Shown here: positions 56,871-64,000 of the stretch, piece after piece
How the letters are laid out: every line of letters starts with the position of its first letter
Position numbering within the stretch: position 1 is the first letter of the stretch
Assembly (NCBI GenBank): GCA_002682825.1
Contig: NOKP01000008.1
Coordinates: 979,595 to 1,043,594 of the forward strand
Reading direction: 5' to 3'
Source: Neonectria sp. B-13
Taxonomy: Eukaryota > Ascomycota > Sordariomycetes > Hypocreales > Nectriaceae
Length of the DNA stretch: 64,000 nt
Position numbers and translations under genes: made by a program
Notes under the pieces: generated by a model
Databases searched by the model: none
What the model saw: the letters and a program-made list of their open reading frames with translations, nothing else
Told to the model about the DNA's origin: nothing

Positions 56871-57269
56871 ACACTCTTATAGGGAGGCACGAAACATAGG
56901 CTTTGTCATAGTTTCGGGACACATCCGGGATGTGTGATCTCAAATTTGGTCCACCCATGCCTCAGCCCCTCGCTCAGCCCACCTGAGCTAAAGGTTAACC
57001 CTTGCTCAGCAGCATCTCAGCCTAAAGCGGCGAGAACTCAGTTCTGGAAACGGAAATGTATTTTAGTGTTCTTGAGTTGAGTTTCCGAGTAGATTGGTAT
57101 AACCATCTACTTGTGTCACTAGCTGTGATGTTGAATTTCGAGGTGTACTACTCCCCCATGTTTGCGCCCTTGAAGTATACTGGCCAATAATCCCAAATGA
57201 TGGCCCGTTGTTGAAAGTCCACCCTTTCCACGAAATGGTAACTACTTGGTACACAGCGCATCGGAAGGG
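56871..57269. other. Intergenic region
   Basis: No gene is seen. Confidence 0.4.
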
Positions 57270-57772
57270 TGGATGAAGAATCCGTTGTAGATGAGGAGGC
57301 TGCCACTTTGCGGGGCCAGGTTTGCTTTGCCAGTGGATTTGTTCTTTGTCACGGTGAAAAGTGTCTGAAAGCTGGGCGTTCAGTTAGTACTGTACAACCA
57401 TTGATGGTGTTCGGGTTTCTTACTAAGTTGTAGAGCAACTTCCATCGACGAAGGTGACTGTCTGCATGACCCCGGAGACTTGAAAGGTTTTCTCTGTAGT
57501 TGACTCAGCGGCAACGATCGTAGTGTTAGGTAAGTGCTGGGATTTAGTTAATTGATGTGCCTGCCATTTCCTCAGCAACCTGGATATACGCACATTCCAT
57601 TGGATCGAACCATCAATGGGCTACATGGCCGTGCGGGCATTTAAGATAGCACCTGGACCAGTTACCATGTCTCCCAAGACAATCAAGCTTCCATTAAGAG
57701 CGGAATTCACATACAAATACTAATTATGAAACTTCGATTACTACATACAGGCTGGGGGGTAGTTATTTGAAC
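57270..57772 (-). pseudogene. Cryptic spliced reading frame, unknown protein
   Basis: The minus strand reads through at least three short exons with good splice sites. YLYVNSALNGSLIVLGDM comes first (about 57720-57668). After a possible 45 bp intron, or a TAG stop, comes PIDGSIQWN. After an intron beginning GTGCGTATATCC comes LPNTTIVAAESTTEKTFQVS and TVTFVDGSC. After an intron GTAAGA..CCCAG comes YFQTLFTVTKNKSTGKANLA and then GFFIHPSDALCTK plus stop near 57255. The residue pattern is beta-rich and even. I do not recognise the family. The 5' part is missing or decayed, so it is either a diverged gene or a remnant. Confidence 0.35.
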
Positions 57773-59216
57773 TCTGCGTGTCGGACTTGCAAGAGTCCTG
57801 ACGGTCCCGGCAATCTCTCCACTTTAGCTTCATCGACCAAGTTATTTATCGACACTTAAACCGGCATTTCCTTGAGAAGAAGGAGCCAGCTACTGTAAGT
57901 GGAGGGAATTCGAGGGACTTACAGATCGGAGTTAGCTGAAGCACTGGCTACCCTAGTTCTATCGGGGCTAACCTGGCGACTATTCGAAATATCAAACGAT
58001 GAAAAATCGCTTGTCGCTCGATGCTCGCAGCCGTCGTGACGCTTTCACGGTGTCCTGTTGGTGACGTGTCTCCCGAATATCTTCGGGGAGTGCTGCGCCT
58101 CGTCGGGCGTGGACTGACCCACTTGCCTTGCCCTGCACCCACGAGCCGTTGGATACGCAGTACTACGTATTAATGGAGTAGAAGCAGGGCTTGACTATGC
58201 TTAATTGTGTGGACAAACTCTAAATCGAGTACTACCCAAGGACCTTCAGGGGTATGGGCCAAGCGAAAGGTCAGGCCGCGTATGCAGGCGGCTCTGCGGA
58301 GTTAGGGAGATAGGACATAACCTCTTTCACATGGGCTTGACTGGAAACAAACTTACTTAGTATGGATCACACTATACGAGTCTTATCTAGGCATTACATA
58401 GTATTGTGTGGCAGAAATATCGAAACATATGATTAATTAGTAATTACCTAGGCGAGCTTAGGCTAGCGGTGCGTGAAGGCTCGAATTGACGGCTTCACGG
58501 TTTGTAGTAGACATCTAGTCTTAACGAAGATTTTTGCATAACACAGGCCACAGTTTCTGCGCTTGGAGGCGAGACCGCTATCGCCAAGTACCATCAACGA
58601 GTGCCGCCAGGCCGCCGGGTGATATCCAGACCCCATTTGAGACTATACCGACGAGAGGCAAAGCCTGGAACATGTCATAAGAGATGATAATCAACTACCC
58701 TATGCTACTAGTATCACGTATCTACGTGCGGCGTTAGGGGTCGGATTTAATAACCCGTCAGGTCTCAAGCCCGAACACCCCCTGGTCACGTAGCACTGCC
58801 CTCACCATAGGCTGTGAGTACCCACAGCGTCCTCATACCACCCAAAAACCAAACATGCAGCAGTTCAGTGACCTACACCAGTCCAGTGGCCTACACCAGT
58901 CCAGTGTATTACTATTGCAATATCGTACGTTGGCCCCTGAAGGTGTTGACGGAAGCCAAGGAGTCCGTGATATTGCAGTACGTGGCTCCGTGCATGGTAG
59001 GGCCTGTCTTCGGGGCAAAATGATGCTGTATCACCCGAGCCACCGATAGCTGCGTGCGTAATGGAATATTTGGACTTCGTTCAGTTGGTTTCTTATAAGT
59101 TGTGAAAATGCTTTCAGGTATTGTCCCTTCTCTCTACCTCATCATCACCCTGCGACAGATTCAATTCGTTGTTTACACCCGCATCTACAACATCTCTTTT
59201 GAAAACTATACAAATC
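57773..59216. other. Gene-free region with a small tandem repeat
   Basis: No convincing gene is seen. It holds the 18 bp repeat at 58866-58901 and the promoter of the hydrolase at 59217. Confidence 0.4.
58866..58901. repeat. 18 bp direct tandem repeat, two copies
   Basis: CAGTGACCTACACCAGTC (58866-58883) is followed at once by CAGTGGCCTACACCAGTC (58884-58901), one base different, then the start of a third unit (CAGTG). Confidence 0.8.
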
Positions 59217-60125
59217 ATGTCGTTTATCAGAATTCTCAAGGGAAGCCTTCATCTTGCTGGCATTATCCATAGACCTGAGTCTGCCCCAGCCAAAGCGCCA
59301 GGTCTCATCGTCGTCCACCCTGGCGGCGGTGTCAAGGAGCAGGTCGCAAACGTATACGCAAAACGCCTTTCTCAACAGGGCTATGTATCGGTTGCCTTCG
59401 ATGCACTCTACCAAGGCTCCTCGGAAGGCCTTCCTCGCTTTCTGGAAGACCCCGACTCAAGGGTCTCTGACGTGTCTGCCGTTGTGGACTACCTCCAGGG
59501 GCTCGACTACGTTGACCCTGACGCCATTGTCGTGGTGGGGATTTGCGCAGGTGGTGCTTACAGCATTGCCGCTGCGACTACAGATCACCGTATCAAGGCA
59601 GTGGCAGCGGTTAGCCTTGTCAACATCGGCGACTCGACTCGACAAGGCTGGTTGAACACTCTCAATCAAACAGACGTCTTCTCTGTGATCGACGACGCCG
59701 CTGAACGGCTCCAGGGTACAGCCATGGGTGGCAATGCTACAGTAGTCCCATTCCTGCTGGAGCCTGCAACGGACACGCCACCTGATCTTGTGGACGCATG
59801 GGATTACTACCGCACTCCTCGAGGCTTCTTCCACACCTCCCAGAACATTATGGCTGGCGCATCCACCCCGTTGCTTGTACGATTTGATGCCTGGCAATTT
59901 GCCGAACAGTACCTCACCCAGCCCACACTCCTCATCGCTGGTGAGGATGCCGACAGCCGGTGGCAGACGGACAAGATCCACGATAAGATCAAGGACACCA
60001 ACGCCAACGCTACCAAGATTCTCGTTCCAGGCGGTCGACACATGGACTTCTACGACCGAGAAGAGTACGTCGTCCCTGCTTTGGATAATATCACGGAGTT
60101 TTTCAACAACCATCTCAACCTGTGA
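59217..60125 (+). CDS. Dienelactone-hydrolase-like alpha/beta hydrolase
   Basis: A single exon of 302 residues starts at the first in-frame ATG at 59217. The alpha/beta hydrolase order is clear. LIVVHPGGGVKEQVA carries the oxyanion-type HPGG turn. GICAGGAYSIAA carries the nucleophile elbow with Cys110, as in Cys-type dienelactone hydrolases. TLLIAGEDADSRW has the likely acid Asp, and VPGGRHMDFYD has the likely base His. Proteins of this type hydrolyse esters or lactones, and fungal versions often occur in secondary-metabolite or aromatic catabolism. There is no signal peptide. It stands alone in decayed DNA, and the substrate is unknown. Confidence 0.82.
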   Translation: MSFIRILKGSLHLAGIIHRPESAPAKAPGLIVVHPGGGVKEQVANVYAKRLSQQGYVSVAFDALYQGSSEGLPRFLEDPDSRVSDVSAVVDYLQGLDYVDPDAIVVVGICAGGAYSIAAATTDHRIKAVAAVSLVNIGDSTRQGWLNTLNQTDVFSVIDDAAERLQGTAMGGNATVVPFLLEPATDTPPDLVDAWDYYRTPRGFFHTSQNIMAGASTPLLVRFDAWQFAEQYLTQPTLLIAGEDADSRWQTDKIHDKIKDTNANATKILVPGGRHMDFYDREEYVVPALDNITEFFNNHLNL

Positions 60126-62877
60126 AGCTTGCAGGCCGCACGGGGTAAAGACTAGAGGCACCAAGGACGAGAGTTGTGATCCGTTGAATACAACCACAAG
60201 CGAGTAAGGTTGCTTCCTTGACACAATGTTTCTAAATACGGAGAGCTTCCATTGCGGGAATGTTTGGTCTCGAAGTAAGACCTGTATTGGAGCATAAACG
60301 ATAGATCTACACATTCTATAGCAAGACAGTGAACAGTCTTTGATACTCATGCAAACAAGTCCCTGTGCTAGCCGTCACGGAACACTTTGACCCAGACCCA
60401 AACACCAACACGAGCCTATACAAGCTCCGTCTTACACTGTCGGCCTCAAGGAATCCTCATTCTCCAACTCACACCCATGTTAGCGACGGTCATGGCACCT
60501 ATATAACTTATGATAGCCACATTGGGGAATATGACGAAGAAAAGAGAATTCGTCCGAGACTAAGCCAGGCGGGGACTTGGGAGCTGCAGCCAGTGCCGGC
60601 AATAACCACTAATATTCATACTTACTATACAGGGGAGCATTTCAAAAGTTTAGTCCTAAGAAGAAGGAATTATGCTAGTAGCTCTGGGCTAAATACGCTA
60701 AATACTTTATATATTTCTGTATTAGCTAAGACCTGCTAAGCTCTCAGTATGCTAAACATCCTAAGTGGCCCAATGCCCTTAAATCTATCGAGGATTTAGT
60801 GGATGACTTGTTATCGTTGGGCAACACAGCTTGTATTTTGAGGTATATCACAAGGATTAAGGAATGTGGTGTCTCTAGCGCGGGACAGGATTTTTGAAAT
60901 GCTCCTCCGTACTGAATACTAAGTATGTGGTCCCTATTGAAGTGTTAGATGAGGGCGTTGGCGACAGCTCGCTTTTTAGGGCCTGAAGTGTCAAGATTCA
61001 GCATCTCTACGATGTTCCTTAAGGGAGTCATCTCCTGCATTCCATTTTACAGAGCGGGCGGCTTCCTCTTTCCGGATCTATCGACAAGTACGAACTCCCT
61101 GAAGATATGCCTCTCGATATTCTGGGTAAGAAGTACTGGCGACAAAGTCTAACGGACGCGTCTCACGGGGCTGTAGGTGCTGCCCTGAACCACCGCCATT
61201 CTCGACGGTTTCAACCGATGGTTAACGTTGAAGGCATTGTGATGGAATTAAGGCCATCAAGGTGAAGGTGAAATTGAGTTGGTGGAATTGATGCACGTGA
61301 CTTCAACTTCCACAAAATTGAAGAGATTGAGGTGAAGGTGGGATTGATCGCCAGCCTGGTCTCTTGGGCCATGGAGACAATAATACTTGAACTTCAGGGT
61401 AGCGGACTTCATTTGTTCTTATAGGGTGATGACTGTCCCGGAATTTTGTTACAAACTTGTAGACATCGTCCCACCCAGATCAGAAGAAGTTTAAGAGCAG
61501 GCCAGTATATTCCAAGATGTAACAGCCAGCAAGAGATACGACCTCCCAGCCTCACGTATTACCTCCATGTTCCACGATCAAAATGCCAAACACTGAGAGA
61601 ATTGGCTACATTGAGCTCATCAAGAATAATGGCAGGTCTATCTCACCATTGATGTCAGTCAGCCAACCATCATGCAGGCAACTGTGGAGACATGTTCTGG
61701 ACAAATACGGGCTTGCAGAAGAATAAACACGGCTCTCTTGTTGTGAATGTTAATGGTTCTACTTCTACCGATGCGCCTCGTAACTCCGCGGGGAGTACAG
61801 AGGTTGCTCACAATGCCACGAAGACCAGTGACTAATCATTGGCTTGTTCATAACGGCGATTAAGAATCATCGCACGATATTAAGGTAAGAGATCATAAGG
61901 AAGATTTCGGGCCTTTGGCTAGAAAATGGAATCCCAGGAGTCTCTGGTGTCAAATTCAACCTGAGACCTTATAAATCAAATATTTATAACTCAACTCGTA
62001 ATTTTCCACCTCAATTCCAGAGTAAACTTATTACAAGATAACTATTTCGAATTAGGATTTCATTTCGCCTAGCTATATCCAAGTTTTGGTGGGGGAAAAC
62101 ATGTAAATCCTGCAGTATAATATTGGGAGCCTTGAATTACGTCGTCTACTACCGGAAAGTATGTGTATTAAAGCCGTTAAATATACTGATATTCGTATTT
62201 AGAGACGTAATGGGTCACAAATACTTCGAAGAACATCTACGGTAGAGTTAAAATAACTAAATGGCAAGAAAAGCTCAGTTAGACCTTCATGACTGATACC
62301 ATTATTAAGGCCAACCAAATATTTGCTTTTCTGACTATTGCAGCTCTGAGTAACTTATCAAGAGAATTGAAAGTGCTCTCAGGTGACTCATCGCATCCTC
62401 TTTGTTGCGCGTTGCATTGCCATCATCTAAAGTCCTCGTAAATGTGACGGAGGATACCTAACTCAATGTTGAGGTGCTACACTTTCGCCTCGGGCGGTTA
62501 GTGAGAAGTTTCTATTGGCTACTGAAGAGTGTTAGTAAAACCTCGGAACGGATTAATTTTGTAAGGCTGATGTCTGGCTGCCTGAGTATTTTCAGCCGTA
62601 CGGCAGGACGCAACGTGATCTGAAATAAGGCTGTAGAGCTCGGCTAATCTACCACGGGGTAAGTTACAATCCTACTATCAATCACCTAGAACGTCTTCCC
62701 AATAAACCCTTCATACTTGCACATAACTCCATAGAAGCCAAGGGAAACTCGTGCCCACGGCTCAGTATCAAGCTCATTGCTTGTCCCCCATTGTCGGAGC
62801 CCTGGCCCCTTTGACGGTGCGGCTGAGCATCGCCCCGCCAGCGGACCGACCTGCAAAGAGGCATCACGTAGTCCGCC
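60126..62877. other. AT-rich, decayed region without intact gene
   Basis: 2.75 kb without a closed gene. Short coding-like patches occur: KYELPEDMPLDILGKKYW around 61090, followed in frame by WRQSLTDASHG, and LVVNVNGSTSTDAPRNSAG around 61740-61800. They are interrupted by stops and may be remnants of one or more genes or transposons. Confidence 0.4.
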
Positions 62878-64000
62878 ATGGACGAACTAGATGCAAGTCT
62901 CTATACTGTCGCCTGGATCGCACCTCTTGAGATCGAGGCACAAGCGGCTCTACATATGCTAGACCACCGGCATCATGGTCGATTTGCGCTTGGACGAGGT
63001 GACGATTATGTCTTTCAGGCTGGGGATATCAACGGGCACAATGTCATCATCGCGACTCTTCCAGCTGGGCAAGAATACGGCACGGGCCCGGCGGCAGCTC
63101 TTGCTAGTCAAATCAAAGGGTTCTTCCCTAATCTCTGGTTTGGACTGTTGGTTGGCGTCGCTGCAGGTCTCCCCAACCTTTCTAAACAACCACCTCTTGA
63201 TATCCGCCTTGGCGATGTTCTAGTTGGTCTGCCACAAGATGATAGTGCGGGACTTATCGCGTACGATTTGGGAAAAGAGACGGGATCTAATGGGTTCCAG
63301 CTTCTGCGATTCGGTCGTGTGCTAGCCAATACTGAAACAGTCATCAGGTCAGCCATTGGTAACATCAAAATGAGAGCGCCAAATGATTCGGATGTGTTCT
63401 TGCCAATATACGATCAGATCAAGAACAAACCTCACTCAAGCGGAAGCTTCAATGATCCTGGGCAAGTCAATGACAAGCTCTATGATATCGGAGATGATGG
63501 GGTCGAAAGGCTGGTGTCACGAGTTCAGCGGCCTCAGCATAGACGAACTTGCGTGTGGTACGGCCCTATCGCATCTGGAGATAAGCTGGTAAAGAACGCT
63601 CGTAAGCGCAATGAACTCAGAGACAAGTATAATGTCATCGGCCTGGAGATGGAAGCGGCTGGGACCATGAACCGAATTCCGGTCGGGGTGATCCGGGGAG
63701 TTTGTGACTATGCCGATGAACATAAAAACAAGGCATGGCAGCCATATGCTGCGGCAATGGCTGCTGCGTACGCTAAAGCAATTATGCACGAGATAGGGAG
63801 AGGAAAGGCACCGCCAAACCAGCATGGTAAGCACCCTTTATCTTCCCATTGGCGTCATTATTTAACTTGGTATCTTAGGCAAGTCGGTTGTTATATGGAA
63901 GGGGCTGATGCTATGTGAGCTTCCGCCAAAGGCGGAAAAGTTCTTCGGGAGAGCGAAAGAACTTGACTCATTGAGAAGTTGCTTGCAAACACCGGCCACG
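62878..64000 (+). CDS. NLR-like protein with N-terminal nucleoside phosphorylase domain (partial, cut by window end)
   Basis: Exon 1 is 62878..63826. After a 52 bp intron (63827..63878), exon 2 runs out of the window. Residues 10-305 form a PNP_UDP_1 nucleoside-phosphorylase-like domain: YTVAWIAPLEIEAQAAL, GLLVGVAAGLPN, VIGLEMEAAGTMNRIP (the conserved EMEAA purine-binding segment) and VIRGVCDYADEHKNKAWQPY. The splice leads into FFGRAKELDSLRSCLQTPA, the short sequence that usually opens an NB-ARC or NACHT ATPase in fungal NLRs. Together this is the fungal NLR plan of an enzyme-like effector domain followed by a nucleotide-binding domain and repeats, used in non-self recognition. The ATPase and any repeat domain are outside the window, so that part is inferred. 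Confidence 0.8.

Noticed and set aside
59457..60350. 297-codon minus-strand open frame
   Set aside because: It is antisense to the dienelactone-hydrolase-like gene, whose plus-strand frame has clear catalytic motifs.
1..64000. CRISPR array, operon-type ribosome sites or bacterial origin
   Set aside because: Intron-containing genes, eukaryotic tRNAs and fungal domain families throughout show nuclear fungal DNA; no spaced identical repeats were found.

Overview
The window is nuclear DNA of a filamentous ascomycete, most likely a Sordariomycete. The evidence is genes broken by 48-173 bp GT..AG introns, Zn2Cys6 regulators, HET-domain genes, a PRO11/HAM-3-type striatin, a Dal5-type transporter, eukaryotic tRNA genes and decayed gene copies. 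No genus can be named from the sequence alone. Exon boundaries were placed by hand from splice sites, reading frame and family conservation.

Region 1 (1-9.3 kb): a homeobox plus C2H2 factor (minus), a C2H2/fungal_trans regulator (minus) divergent from an FMO-like flavoprotein (plus), and an aldo/keto reductase. The last three could form a small regulator-oxidoreductase group. Region 2 (9.3-30.1 kb) holds conserved housekeeping and developmental genes: about 6 kb without a convincing gene, a Siw14-type phosphatase, an Aim19-like membrane protein, a small Zn2Cys6 factor, an orphan arginine/serine-rich protein, PHO88, RAD14/XPA and striatin. Region 3 (30.7-38.3 kb): two identical tRNA-Asp genes, a DUF3669-like pseudogene, a secreted NucA/NucB-type nuclease, a small unknown protein and a 621-residue membrane protein.

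Region 4 (38.6-56.9 kb) is the most interesting. After a HET pseudogene and an intact HET gene comes a set that reads as a polyuronide-catabolic cluster. It contains a Zn2Cys6 activator, a GH28-like pectin-lyase-fold enzyme without a signal peptide, a Dal5-type MFS transporter, a GH88-type unsaturated uronyl hydrolase without a signal peptide, and a secreted alginate-lyase-superfamily enzyme. The inferred flow is extracellular lyase, uptake of unsaturated oligouronides, cytosolic hydrolysis and dedicated control. A 290 bp element with 30 bp terminal inverted repeats and TA ends sits 9 bp beyond the regulator's stop codon. An NmrA-like reductase with a broken splice acceptor lies at the other flank.

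Region 5 (57-64 kb) is gene-poor and decayed. It has a cryptic spliced reading frame, a dienelactone-hydrolase-like gene, and at the right edge the start of an NLR-like gene with an N-terminal nucleoside phosphorylase domain.
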